This document shows, one piece after another, positions 9,019 through 17,030 of a stretch of 64,000 nucleotides of DNA. Position 1 is the stretch's first letter; every line of letters starts with the position of its first letter. Source of the DNA: Saccharothrix sp. NRRL B-16314. GTDB taxonomy: Bacteria > Actinomycetota > Actinomycetes > Mycobacteriales > Pseudonocardiaceae. The stretch covers positions 1 to 64,000 of the forward strand of contig NZ_JNXC01000015.1 of the NCBI RefSeq assembly GCF_000716595.1, in the 5' to 3' direction. The notes beneath the pieces were generated by a model. That model searched no databases. It was not told where the DNA came from and saw only the letters and a program-made list of their open reading frames with translations. The translations under genes and the position numbers were made by a program.

Positions 9019-9759
9019 TCAGCCGAGCTGCGGCACCCTCGTCTGGTACTTGCGGAGCAGGTCGGCGTTGGCGGTGTCGCCGCCCTCGACGTTCGCGCTG
9101 CGCCAGAGCGGCAGGGCCACGCCCGCCTCGGCGGCCTTGTCGAACAGCCGCACCATCAGCAGGTTCCACAGGAACGTGGTCGCTAGCGTGGACACGGCGG
9201 CGGTGACCGGGTTGCCCGCCGGGTAGGTGGCGTCACCGGGCGGGACCATGTTGTCCAGCACGACGGTGGCGTTCTCCGCGAGCGTCGTGCCCGCGCGGCG
9301 CGGTGCGAGCGCGCTCGCCGCGACCGACGTCACCGCGACCACGGGGCAGCCGGCGTCGGCCGCGAGCACCGCCAGTTCCACCGGGTACGGGTTCACGCCC
9401 GAGGTGGAGAACACGAACAGCACGTCGTGCGCCGCCAGGTGCGCTTCGCGCAGGACCTCCGCGGCGAGGCCGGAACGGCGTTCGGCGGACGTGCTGCTGA
9501 CCGCGCCGTGCATCGGCAGCAGCTCCGGGTGGTAGACCGGGCGGACGCAGGCCAGGCCGCCCGCGCGGTAGAACGTCTCGGCGACGGCGGCCAGCGAGTG
9601 ACCGGCTCCCGCGGTGAGCACCATGCCGTCCGCGCGCACGCTGGCGAGCACCAGTTCCGCGACGTCGTCCAGCGCTGCGGCGTTGTGCTGCTCCACCCTG
9701 GTCAGGTGGGTGCGCACGACGTCGCCGTAGTCGGAGTCGGTCACCGTCTCGATCGTCAT
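9019..9759 (-). CDS. SIS-domain sugar-phosphate protein, NagS-like (UPF0309)
   Basis: A 246-residue sugar isomerase (SIS) domain protein. The phosphosugar-binding loops are visible as T-A-G-A-G-H-S-L near residue 50 and V-F-S-T-S-G-V-N-P near 120. The C-terminal L-W-R-S-A-N-V-E-G-G-D segment is characteristic of the UPF0309 family that includes Streptomyces coelicolor SCO4393. From memory, SCO4393 has been reported as NagS, acting on N-acetylglucosamine-6-phosphate and setting aminosugar sensitivity; I could not check this. A GGAGGG ribosome site precedes the ATG. A DasR-like site lies just upstream, consistent with aminosugar control. It is divergent from a DeoR regulator and an MFS transporter. 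Confidence 0.8.
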   Translation of the reverse strand: MTIETVTDSDYGDVVRTHLTRVEQHNAAALDDVAELVLASVRADGMVLTAGAGHSLAAVAETFYRAGGLACVRPVYHPELLPMHGAVSSTSAERRSGLAAEVLREAHLAAHDVLFVFSTSGVNPYPVELAVLAADAGCPVVAVTSVAASALAPRRAGTTLAENATVVLDNMVPPGDATYPAGNPVTAAVSTLATTFLWNLLMVRLFDKAAEAGVALPLWRSANVEGGDTANADLLRKYQTRVPQLG

Positions 9760-9770
9760 GCGAACCCTCC

Positions 9771-9786
9771 AGTGGTCTATACCAAC
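9771..9786. promoter_or_regulatory. DasR-responsive element (dre)-like site
   Basis: AGTGGTCTATACCAAC matches the Streptomyces DasR consensus AGTGGTCTAGACCACT at 13 of 16 positions. It sits immediately upstream of the ribosome site of the SIS-domain gene and overlaps a TATAGA-like -10 element on the minus strand, so a GntR-family DasR protein bound here would block transcription. Confidence 0.6.
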
Positions 9787-9841
9787 CTGTTGCACGCCAG
9801 TCCTACCGGATAGTCCCACCAGGTGCCAGGGTGTTGACGTT

Positions 9842-9860
9842 TGAACATCCATGATGTTCA
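9842..9860. promoter_or_regulatory. Candidate DeoR operator, site 1 (perfect palindrome)
   Basis: TGAACATC-CAT-GATGTTCA is a perfect 8-bp inverted repeat with a 3-bp centre, directly in front of the DeoR gene and next to a TTGACG (-35-like) hexamer at 9834-9839. A related copy follows exactly 21 bp (two helical turns) downstream. Confidence 0.7.
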
Positions 9861-9861
9861 G

Positions 9862-10626
9862 ATGAACACCATGGATGTTGCTTGGCGGCACGAGAAGATC
9901 CTCCGACGCCTGCGGGGTGGCGAGCGGGTCGCCGTCGGCGTCCTGGCGGAGCTGGTGGGCGCCTCGGAGATGACCGTGCGGCGCGACCTCGACGTGCTGG
10001 AGCGGGAAGGGCTGCTGCGGCGCGTGCGCGGTGCGGCGGTCGGGATGCTGACGGGGGAGGAGACGCCCTACGCGGCACGGGCCCGTCAGCGGTTGGAGGC
10101 CAAGGGGCGGATCGGCGCGGCGGTCGCCGGGCTGCTGGACGACGGCGAGACGGTCGTCCTCGACGGCGGCAGCACCACGCTGGAGGTGGCGCGGCGGCTG
10201 ACCGACCGGCGGTTGACCGTGCTGCCGTTGTCGCTGCACTCGGCCGATGCGCTGCGAGGTGCGGAGCAGGTGCGGCTGGTGCTGCCGGGCGGGGACATCC
10301 GGCCCGGTGAGCTGGCGTTCGTGGGACCGCTGACCGAGCACGCGTTCCAGGTGATGCGGTTCGACACGATGGTGCTCGGCAGTTGCGGCCTGAGCGCGCG
10401 CAACGGTGTCTCGGCGCACGACCTCGCCGAGGGCGCGGTGAAGAAGGCGGCCGTCGAGGCGTCGGCCCGGGTCGTGGCCGCGATCGACAGCTCGAAGTTC
10501 GGGCGGACCGCGTTCGGGCGGGTGTGCCCGGTGGAGGACCTCGACGTCCTGGTCACCGACTCGGACGCACCGGAGGACGAGGTGGCGCTGCTGCGGGAGG
10601 CCGGCGTGGAGGTGCGGCTTGTCTGA
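9862..10626 (+). CDS. DeoR/GlpR family transcriptional regulator
   Basis: A 254-residue sugar-metabolism regulator. The N-terminal DeoR winged helix-turn-helix (RHEKIL...VGASEMTVRRDLDVLEREG) spans about residues 9-55. The C-terminal DeoRC sugar-phosphate sensor has the family segments L-D-G-G-S-T-T (near 99) and the late A-I-D-S-S-K-F-G. The start is ambiguous: ATG at 9862, ATG at 9871 or TTG at 9841. None has a ribosome site, so a leaderless mRNA is plausible. It overlaps the MFS gene by 8 bp and is divergent from the SIS-domain gene, so it probably senses a phosphosugar handled by these proteins. Confidence 0.88.
   Translation: MNTMDVAWRHEKILRRLRGGERVAVGVLAELVGASEMTVRRDLDVLEREGLLRRVRGAAVGMLTGEETPYAARARQRLEAKGRIGAAVAGLLDDGETVVLDGGSTTLEVARRLTDRRLTVLPLSLHSADALRGAEQVRLVLPGGDIRPGELAFVGPLTEHAFQVMRFDTMVLGSCGLSARNGVSAHDLAEGAVKKAAVEASARVVAAIDSSKFGRTAFGRVCPVEDLDVLVTDSDAPEDEVALLREAGVEVRLV
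9863..9881. promoter_or_regulatory. Candidate DeoR operator, site 2 (imperfect copy over start codon)
   Basis: TGAACACCATGGATGTTGC matches site 1 at 13 of 19 positions and covers the likely start codons of the DeoR gene. The 21-bp register places both sites on the same DNA face, which suggests cooperative binding and autoregulation. Confidence 0.55.
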
Positions 10627-11779
10627 CGTCGTGGTGCGGGCGACGGCGCGTCGGGCGCGGGTGGCGACGGCGATCGTGTTCGCCGTGCACGCCGCCGTGT
10701 TCGCCGCGTGGACGCCGCACATCCCGGCCGTGAAGGACCGGCTGGAGCTGAACGACGGAACGCTGGGGTTGACGCTGCTCGGCGCGCCGGTCGGTTCGGT
10801 GGTCGCGATGCTGCTGGTCGGCGGGTGGGTGGCGCGGTGGGGTAGCCGACGGGTCGTGCTGGGCATGTTCGTCGGGTACGGCCTGGCGTCGCCGCTGCTG
10901 GGTCTGGCGTGGGAACCGTGGGCCTTGTTCGTGGGGTTGGCGCTGTGGGGCGGGTTCCAGGGCGCGCTGGACGTGGCGATGAACTCGCAGGGCATCGCGG
11001 TCGAGCGCGGGTACGGCCGGCCGATCCTGTCGAGCTTCCACGCGTGGTGGAGCTTCGGCGGGTTCGTCGGGGTCGGCTTGGGCGCAGTGGCGATCACCGC
11101 GGGGCTGGACCTGACCACGCAGATGGTCGCGGTGACGGGACTGGTGGTGCTGCTCGCGTGGCCGTTGACCCGGGCGATGCTGGGTGACGACCACTCGGTG
11201 GACGAGCACCGGCTCGGGCTGCCGTGGCGGGACCGGAGGGTGTTGCTGCTGGGCGCGATCATGTTCGCCGGGCTGCTGTGCGAGGGCGCGGTGGGCGACT
11301 GGGCGGCGTTGTACCTGCGGGAGACCGTCGGGGTGCCGGCGGATCGCGCGGCGTGGGGCTACGCGGTGTTCGCGGCGCTGATGTTCGTGGGCCGGGTGAT
11401 GGGCGACCGGTGGGTGGTGCGCTTCGGCGCGGCCCGGGTCGTCGGCGGCCTGGCGGCGGTCGGTGCGGTGGGCCTGGCGGTGGCGCTCGTGGTGGGGGAG
11501 TTCTGGCTCGCCCTGGTCGGGTTCGGCGCGTTCGGGTTGGGGTTGGCGTGCATCGTCCCCGTGGCGTTCAGCGCGGCGGCGGCGCAGTCCGACGCGCACG
11601 CCGCGCAGGCGATCGCGGGCGTGGCGACGGCGGGCTGGGCCGGGTTCCTGCTCGGACCGCCGCTGATCGGGCTGCTCTCGCACGCGAGTTCGCAGAGCTG
11701 GGCGCTGGCCGTGCTGCCGGTCCTGTGCCTGGGCGTCGTCCTGGGCGCCCGGTCGCTCGGCGGTCGACCGGCCGGCTGA
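10619..11779 (+). CDS. MFS transporter (YbjJ-like), likely sugar-related
   Basis: A 386-residue major facilitator with about 12 hydrophobic segments. The region after the first helix (W-T-P-H-I-P-A-V-K-D-R-L) and the G-G-F-Q-G-A-L-D-V-A-M-N segment in helix 4 are typical of the YbjJ-like/FucP-related MFS group. It starts at a TTG overlapping the DeoR stop region, or at GTG 10631/10634, so it is translationally coupled to the regulator. Together with the NagS-like protein it looks like an aminosugar or sugar uptake/efflux unit. Direction and substrate are not visible. Confidence 0.82.
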   Translation: MSDVVVRATARRARVATAIVFAVHAAVFAAWTPHIPAVKDRLELNDGTLGLTLLGAPVGSVVAMLLVGGWVARWGSRRVVLGMFVGYGLASPLLGLAWEPWALFVGLALWGGFQGALDVAMNSQGIAVERGYGRPILSSFHAWWSFGGFVGVGLGAVAITAGLDLTTQMVAVTGLVVLLAWPLTRAMLGDDHSVDEHRLGLPWRDRRVLLLGAIMFAGLLCEGAVGDWAALYLRETVGVPADRAAWGYAVFAALMFVGRVMGDRWVVRFGAARVVGGLAAVGAVGLAVALVVGEFWLALVGFGAFGLGLACIVPVAFSAAAAQSDAHAAQAIAGVATAGWAGFLLGPPLIGLLSHASSQSWALAVLPVLCLGVVLGARSLGGRPAG

Positions 11780-13915
11780 TCACGGTCGGACGTAGCGCGG
11801 TTCCACCGGTGGCAGGGGCTTCTCCGGCAGGTTGGCGTGCGCCTTCGACATGAAGTCGAACCACGTCCGCGCGGGCAGCGTGCCGCCGTAGATGTCGCCC
11901 TCCCCGCACAACCGCGGCGGTCCGGCGTTGACGCAGATGCCCGCCGGCGAGGTGCCGTCGTTGAACACCTGCACGGCACCGGCGTAGTCGGCGGTCGCAC
12001 CCAGGAACGCCGCCGACTTGTACTCCTCCGTCGTCCCGGTCTTCCCCAACGCCGGCCGCGTCCACCCGTACTGCTTCGCCGCCGCCGCGGCCGTCCCCTG
12101 GCCCTGGTCGTCCTCGCTCAACCCGACGACCAAGGCGTTCGCCAACGCCTCCTCCACCGCCTGCTCGCACGGCGGCTCGGCCAGCTCGACCGGCTTCCCG
12201 TGCCGGTCCAGGATCTTGCCGACGGGCGACGGTTGGCACCACACCCCGCCCGACATCAGCGTCGCCGCGACGTTCGCCAGTTCCAGCGTGCTCGTCGGCG
12301 CGGGGCTCAGCGTGAACGACGCGTTCCCGGCCGACTTGAAGAACTCGGCCTGCGACACGCGCAGTTCCTTCTGCTTCGCCTTCTTGTCCGGCGGCACGCC
12401 GGCGATGTTCGTCACCATCGTTTCCCGCATGCCCAGCCGGGACGCCATGTCCACCACGGAGTCCAGCCCGACCTTCTCCTCCAGGATCACGAACGCAGTG
12501 TTCGGCGAGGTCGCCAACGCCTGCTTCAACGTCATCCGGGGCGGGTAGCTGGTGTTGTGGTTCCGCAGGCAGTACCAGTACGTGTACGGCTCACCGGTGC
12601 CCGGACACCCCGGCGCCCCACCGCGGAACACGTTCGAGGTGTACGAGAACGGTGAGTCGACGACCGTCTCGATCCCGTACCCCTTCTCCAACGCCGCCGC
12701 CGCCGTGAACACCTTGTAGACCGACCCCGCGCCGAACTTGTTCTCCACCGCCGTCGGCAGGTCGAACTGCGTCTGGAACTGCGCCTGGTCCAGCCCGTAG
12801 TCCCGGTTCGACACCACCGCCACGACCTCGTGCCGCTCCTTGCCCGGCTTCACGACCGCCGCCGTGTTCGCGATGCCCGGCGTCGACTTCGGCACCTGCG
12901 CCTCGGCCGCCACCTTCGCCTGCGCCGTGAACGCCCGGTCCAGGTTGGTCTGGATCGTGTAGCCGCCGATCTTCAGCTCGTTCAGCGTGTAACCGCTGCG
13001 GGTCAGGTGGTTCACCACGAACGAGCAGTAGAACCCGAAGTCCGGCCCGGCGCCGACGCACCCGGTGGCCAGCGGGCGCACGGGGGTGGCCAGCCCGAGC
13101 GGCGAGCGCTTGTGCACCTCGGCCTGCTCGGGGGACAGCTTGGCGTTCTCCACCATGAGGTCGATGACCATGTTCCGCCGCTCGATCGCCTTGTCCGGCC
13201 GGGCCTCCGGGTCGAGGAACGTCGGGCTGTTGACCAGACCGGCGAGCATCGCGGCCTGCGGCACGGTCAGCTTGTCCGGCGTGGTCTGGAAGTAGGCCTG
13301 CGACGCGGCGGCGATGCCGAAGATCGTGCCGCCGAACGGCACCACGTCCAGGTAGCGCGACAGGATCTCGTCCTTGCTCAGCTGGTTCTCCACGTGCATC
13401 GCGATCCGCGCCTCGCGCAGCTTGCGGGCGATCGTCTGCTCCTGGGCCTCCTTCTGCCCGGCGACGTTCTCGCGTTCCTGCACGTGCACCAAGTGGTTCT
13501 TGACGTACTGCTGCGTGATCGTCGACGCGCCCTGGGTCACGGCGCCCTCGGACTGGTTGCGGAACGCGGCCCGGAGGGTGGCCAGCCAGTCGACGCCCTT
13601 GTGCTCGTAGAACCGGCGGTCCTCGGCGGAGATCAGCGCGTCCTTCATGACCTGCGCGAGCTGGTCCGGCGGCGTCAGCACGCGGTACTGGTCGTAGAGG
13701 TAGGCGAACGGGACGCCGTCCTTGTCCGTGATGGTCGTCATCAGCGGTGGCGGCGTGTCGAGCAGGGTGACCGACGTGGCGGCGACGTGATCGCTCACCC
13801 GGTTCGAGATCAGGCCGGCCGTGCCGACGACCGGCATCGCCATTCCGGCGAGCAGCAGCCCGGCCACCAGGCAGAGGCCGGCGAGTTTGGCGAGGCACGC
13901 GGTTCGCATGGCCAT
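11780..13915 (-). CDS. Bifunctional class A penicillin-binding protein
   Basis: A 711-residue peptidoglycan polymerase and cross-linker with one N-terminal membrane helix. The GT51 glycosyltransferase motif S-A-E-D-R-R-F-Y-E-H-K-G-V-D-W is near residue 97, followed by the T-Q-G-A-S-T-I-T-Q-Q-Y segment. The transpeptidase motifs SVYK, SPN and KTG follow in order. The start at 13915 (MAMRTACLAKL) is favoured because the paralogue at 20769 aligns from the same point; a GTG at 13966 is possible. It is a clear paralogue of the 20769 protein. It ends one base after the MFS stop (convergent), with no room for a separate terminator. Confidence 0.92.
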   Translation of the reverse strand: MAMRTACLAKLAGLCLVAGLLLAGMAMPVVGTAGLISNRVSDHVAATSVTLLDTPPPLMTTITDKDGVPFAYLYDQYRVLTPPDQLAQVMKDALISAEDRRFYEHKGVDWLATLRAAFRNQSEGAVTQGASTITQQYVKNHLVHVQERENVAGQKEAQEQTIARKLREARIAMHVENQLSKDEILSRYLDVVPFGGTIFGIAAASQAYFQTTPDKLTVPQAAMLAGLVNSPTFLDPEARPDKAIERRNMVIDLMVENAKLSPEQAEVHKRSPLGLATPVRPLATGCVGAGPDFGFYCSFVVNHLTRSGYTLNELKIGGYTIQTNLDRAFTAQAKVAAEAQVPKSTPGIANTAAVVKPGKERHEVVAVVSNRDYGLDQAQFQTQFDLPTAVENKFGAGSVYKVFTAAAALEKGYGIETVVDSPFSYTSNVFRGGAPGCPGTGEPYTYWYCLRNHNTSYPPRMTLKQALATSPNTAFVILEEKVGLDSVVDMASRLGMRETMVTNIAGVPPDKKAKQKELRVSQAEFFKSAGNASFTLSPAPTSTLELANVAATLMSGGVWCQPSPVGKILDRHGKPVELAEPPCEQAVEEALANALVVGLSEDDQGQGTAAAAAKQYGWTRPALGKTGTTEEYKSAAFLGATADYAGAVQVFNDGTSPAGICVNAGPPRLCGEGDIYGGTLPARTWFDFMSKAHANLPEKPLPPVEPRYVRP

Positions 13916-14031
13916 TGACGTTACGCTCGGGCGACCAGCCGAAAAGGCCGGCAGAACCGGGTTCACTGTAACGTACGGATATTGGGGTCCGGACGTTTAA
14001 CCCGGCTTTGTTCACCCGATCGTGGACGAAT

Positions 14032-14427
14032 TCACGCAGCGTGAAAACGGTCGGAGTGGTCGGTGCGGGTGAACGCCGCGCTGGCGAGGTCGGCCGCGTG
14101 CCGCATGGCGGCGGCGTGCAGCGCGGTCAGCGACAGCGCGTCGGCCTCCGCCGCCGGGTCGCCGACCGCGGGCTCGAGGCGCGACTCGGCCGTCACGTAG
14201 ACGACGCACTCGGCGGCCACGCTCAACCGGCGGGCGAGGAAGGCCACGGCCCTCATCAGCCGTTCCGCCTCCGCCTCGGTGATCGGCACGACCCGCGGCG
14301 GGTCGGCGTCGACCTCCGCGTCGAGGTCGCGCCGGCTCGCCTGGCACGCGAGGCCGCGGTCCCACAGCCCGGCCGCCTCGTGCAGCGATTCGATGAACGG
14401 CTCCCAATCCACTTTGGTCGAGGTCAT
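14032..14427 (-). CDS. Hypothetical helical protein
   Basis: A 131-residue protein without a family I recognise. It is Ala- and Arg-rich and mostly helical, with Cys residues near 26 and 73, and no signal peptide or membrane segment. The ATG at 14427 is preferred because GGTGGGA precedes it and upstream in-frame sequence looks non-coding. It lies between the class A PBP and the GH25 muramidase gene, divergent from the latter. No function is claimed. Confidence 0.65.
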   Translation of the reverse strand: MTSTKVDWEPFIESLHEAAGLWDRGLACQASRRDLDAEVDADPPRVVPITEAEAERLMRAVAFLARRLSVAAECVVYVTAESRLEPAVGDPAAEADALSLTALHAAAMRHAADLASAAFTRTDHSDRFHAA

Positions 14428-14701
14428 GGTTTCCCACCTTCCGATGCGTCGCGCCCGAAGTCGCGCCGATAACGGAGTGCCCCCGAACGTGATCCTTAAT
14501 GCCGGCATATCCCCGCTGAGGGGGAATTGATCACACCGGACCTGCGTCGGACGGTCACATCAGGTGCCGCGAACGGCACTCGCCGTCATTCAGTCGGGTG
14601 GAAACGACATCTTCGGGTTGTCCGGGTGCCGGTGGTGGTAGCCGTTCCCCAGAAGTCACGGCGCCCCGCCGGAGAACCGGCGGGGGAGGGAGGACGGTCC
14701 A

Positions 14702-15511
14702 ATGCCGGCGCGATCGCAGAGGCTGCTGTCCCGGACGACCGCGTCCGCGTTGGTGCTCGCGTGCCTGGCGGTCGTGCACCCGCCGGCGACGGCCACCGGG
14801 CCGCCCGAGGGTTCCGCCTACGCGGGTTCGGAGATCGCCAAGCACGAGGGCTCCGCGCCGGTCGACCCGGCGGAGCTCCGGCTCGACGGCCCCACCGTCC
14901 CCGGCATCGACGTGAGCAGCCACCAGGGCGACGTGGACTGGCCGCACTGGTGGGGCCAGGGCGTGCGGTTCGCCTACGTCAAGGCGACCGAGGGCACCGG
15001 CTACCGCAACCCGAACTACGGGCAGCAGTACCACGGCTCGCGCCAGGTCGGCATGGTGCGCGGCGCGTACCACTTCGCGTTGCCGGACCGGTCCGACGGC
15101 GCAGCGCAGGCGAACTACTTCGTGGACAACGGCGGTGGTTGGACCGCCGACGCCGCGACGCTGCCGGGCGCCCTCGACGTCGAGTACAACCCGTACGGCG
15201 ACGACAAGTGCTACGGCCTCGCACCGGAGGCGATGGTGGCCTGGATCAGCCAGTTCAGCGACACCTACCTCGCCCGCACCGGCCGCCGACCCGTGATCTA
15301 CACGTCGACCCTGTGGTGGGACCAGTGCACCGGCCGCGTCGGTGACTTCACCGCCACGAACCCGGTCTGGGTGGCCCGCTACGCCGACAGCGTCGGCCCG
15401 CTCCCGCACCGCTGGTCGGTGCACTCCATCTGGCAGCACTCGTCGACCCCGATCGACCAGAACCTGTTCAACGGCACCATGGACGACCTCGTGGCGCTGG
15501 CCCGGGGCTGA
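14702..15511 (+). CDS. Secreted GH25 muramidase (lysozyme)
   Basis: A 269-residue exported peptidoglycan hydrolase that cleaves the glycan strand. The N-terminus is a signal peptide (basic start, hydrophobic core about 14-26, Ala-x-Ala-type cleavage near 29-32). The GH25 fold follows, with G-I-D-V-S near 69-72, the catalytic Asp159-Val-Glu161 pair and aromatic substrate-site residues (WDQC, WVARY). A strong GGAGGGAGGA ribosome site precedes the ATG. It lies among several other peptidoglycan enzymes and directly before a DivIVA-like gene. The 270 bp upstream show no riboswitch I can recognise. Confidence 0.92.
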   Translation: MPARSQRLLSRTTASALVLACLAVVHPPATATGPPEGSAYAGSEIAKHEGSAPVDPAELRLDGPTVPGIDVSSHQGDVDWPHWWGQGVRFAYVKATEGTGYRNPNYGQQYHGSRQVGMVRGAYHFALPDRSDGAAQANYFVDNGGGWTADAATLPGALDVEYNPYGDDKCYGLAPEAMVAWISQFSDTYLARTGRRPVIYTSTLWWDQCTGRVGDFTATNPVWVARYADSVGPLPHRWSVHSIWQHSSTPIDQNLFNGTMDDLVALARG

Positions 15512-15534
15512 GTCGTCCGGAACGGCGGCAAGCC

Positions 15535-16164
15535 ATGCACATCGACAACTCCCAGGGCACCCCGCTCACCCGGGGCACCCCCTTCACCGTGCGGTGGCAC
15601 GGCTACGACCGGAACGAGGTGGACGCGGAGTTGGCCCGCCTGCGGCGTGAGCTGGACGTGCTCAGGGTGGACCGGGACGCCGCGCTGGCGACCGCCGACG
15701 ACCTGGTCCGGGAGCTGGAGGACGCGCGCAGCGAACTCGGCGAGTACCGGGTGCTGCACGCGGGCTACTCCAAGGACAACGCCGTGTCCGGCTGCATCCG
15801 GTACCTGATGCACGTGGCCCGGCAGAAGGCGGACGCGTTCGAGACCGACGCGCGGGAACGCAGCGAGCAGATGCTCAAGCGGGCCGAGGAGGTGGCGCGG
15901 CAGCAGGCCGTGCTGCTGGACGAGGCCGAGCAGGAGACGCAACGGCGGCTCGCCGAGGCCGAGCGGCGCGCCCGGACGATCGTGCAGCAGGCGACCGCCG
16001 AGGCGCGAGCCCTGCTGGCCGGTCACCTGGACGTGCCGGACCGGTGGACCGCCGAGACCGAGCCGGACCTGCCGCTGCCCCGCATCACCTCCGGCCCGCT
16101 GCCGGTCGTGCAGCCGGTCGTGCAGCCGGAGGTCGAGCCGCAACGCCCCACGTCGTCGGCCTGA
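15535..16164 (+). CDS. DivIVA-like coiled-coil protein
   Basis: A 209-residue protein. Near the N-terminus F-T-V-R-W-H-G-Y-D-R-N-E-V-D-A-E-L (about 17-33) resembles the DivIVA-domain start, in which a G-Y-D-x-x-E-V-D pattern precedes a coiled coil. Long heptad-rich helices cover about 30-165 and the tail is Pro/Val-rich with a repeated VVQP unit. Such proteins organise polar growth or division in actinomycetes. It follows the GH25 gene by 23 bp on the same strand and may be co-transcribed. The assignment rests on motif and shape only. Confidence 0.65.
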   Translation: MHIDNSQGTPLTRGTPFTVRWHGYDRNEVDAELARLRRELDVLRVDRDAALATADDLVRELEDARSELGEYRVLHAGYSKDNAVSGCIRYLMHVARQKADAFETDARERSEQMLKRAEEVARQQAVLLDEAEQETQRRLAEAERRARTIVQQATAEARALLAGHLDVPDRWTAETEPDLPLPRITSGPLPVVQPVVQPEVEPQRPTSSA

Positions 16165-16209
16165 CGTGCCGCTCGGGGAACCGGCGCACCCGGGACGGTC
16201 GGCGCGGGT

Positions 16210-16788
16210 TCAGCGGGGGAGGTCCCCGCGGTGGTCCGCGCGGTAGTCGACATCGGCTCCGTCGGCGATGTCCTCGCACGGCACGTCGAGGGCGCTGTGC
16301 GCGCGCAGGTAATCCCGCGCGCCCGCGTCGCCGGTGGCCGCCGCGGACACCCTCGGCCAGTGCTCGGAGCCGATCAGCACGGGGTGGCCGGGCGCGCCAT
16401 CGTACGACGCGCGTGCCAGCGCCGCGGGCGCCGCCAGCGCCCGGAACCGCTCAACCGCCGCCGCGGTGACGCCCGGGGTGTCCACCGGCAGCACGACGAC
16501 CGCCGCGACGTCCGAGCCGGCCAGCGCCGCCAGGCCGGCGCGCAGCGACGACCCCATGCCGGTGGCCCACCCCGGGTTGTCCACCACGACGCAGCCGTCC
16601 AGCGCCGCCCGCGCGCGCACCGACGACGCCGAGGCGCCGAGCACGACGACGACAGGCGCGCACCCGGCGTCACGCAGCACGCCCGCCGCCCGGTCGACCC
16701 ACAGCACGCCGCCGTGCGACACCAGCGCCTTGGGCCCGCCGAACCGTCGTCCGGCGCCCGCGGCGAGCAGCAACCCGGCGACGCTCAT
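16210..16788 (-). CDS. MobA/MocA-like nucleotidyltransferase
   Basis: A 192-residue nucleotidyltransferase of the MobA-like NTP-transferase family, related to molybdenum-cofactor cytidylyl/guanylyltransferases. The nucleotide-binding start L-A-A-G-A-G-R-R-F-G-G-P-K lies at about 8-20, a D-N-P-x-W-x-x-G-M-G-S-S segment near 70-80, and the metal-binding L-P-V-D-T-P near 100. No other molybdenum-cofactor or xanthine-dehydrogenase gene is adjacent, so the substrate nucleotide and acceptor are uncertain. Confidence 0.8.
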   Translation of the reverse strand: MSVAGLLLAAGAGRRFGGPKALVSHGGVLWVDRAAGVLRDAGCAPVVVVLGASASSVRARAALDGCVVVDNPGWATGMGSSLRAGLAALAGSDVAAVVVLPVDTPGVTAAAVERFRALAAPAALARASYDGAPGHPVLIGSEHWPRVSAAATGDAGARDYLRAHSALDVPCEDIADGADVDYRADHRGDLPR

Positions 16789-16808
16789 GGCCTAACCCTA
16801 GGGCGTTG

Positions 16809-17030
16809 TCACACCAGGGCCTGGTGTCCACTCAACTCCGCCCTGCCGGCCACGGACAGCTTGCGGTAGACCCTGGTGAGGTGTTGCTCGACCGTGCTCA
16901 CGGTGATGTGCAACCGCACCGCGATCGCCCGGTTGCTGTGGCCACACGCGGCGAGGGTCGCGACCCTGCGCTCCGAGTAGGTCAACTCCGTCATGCACCA
17001 GAACACGTCCCGCGCCGCGCCGCGGTTCAC
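16809..17030 (-). CDS. Orphan LuxR-type helix-turn-helix protein
   Basis: A 73-residue reading frame consisting almost wholly of a LuxR/GerE-type DNA-binding domain: LTYSERRVATLAACG, then NRAIAVRLHITVSTVEQHLTRVYRKL. No receiver, sensor or ATPase domain precedes it. The GTG at 17030 directly abuts the stop of the hydrolase gene, so translation may be coupled; ATG 16994 is an internal alternative. It may be a genuine stand-alone regulator or the preserved C-terminus of a decayed large LuxR (LAL-type) regulator. Confidence 0.6.
   Translation of the reverse strand: MNRGAARDVFWCMTELTYSERRVATLAACGHSNRAIAVRLHITVSTVEQHLTRVYRKLSVAGRAELSGHQALV

Noticed and set aside
14428..14701. Possible c-di-AMP riboswitch before the GH25 gene (and before the M23 gene at 22884-23190)
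   Set aside because: The conserved ydaO-type segments could not be found in either leader.
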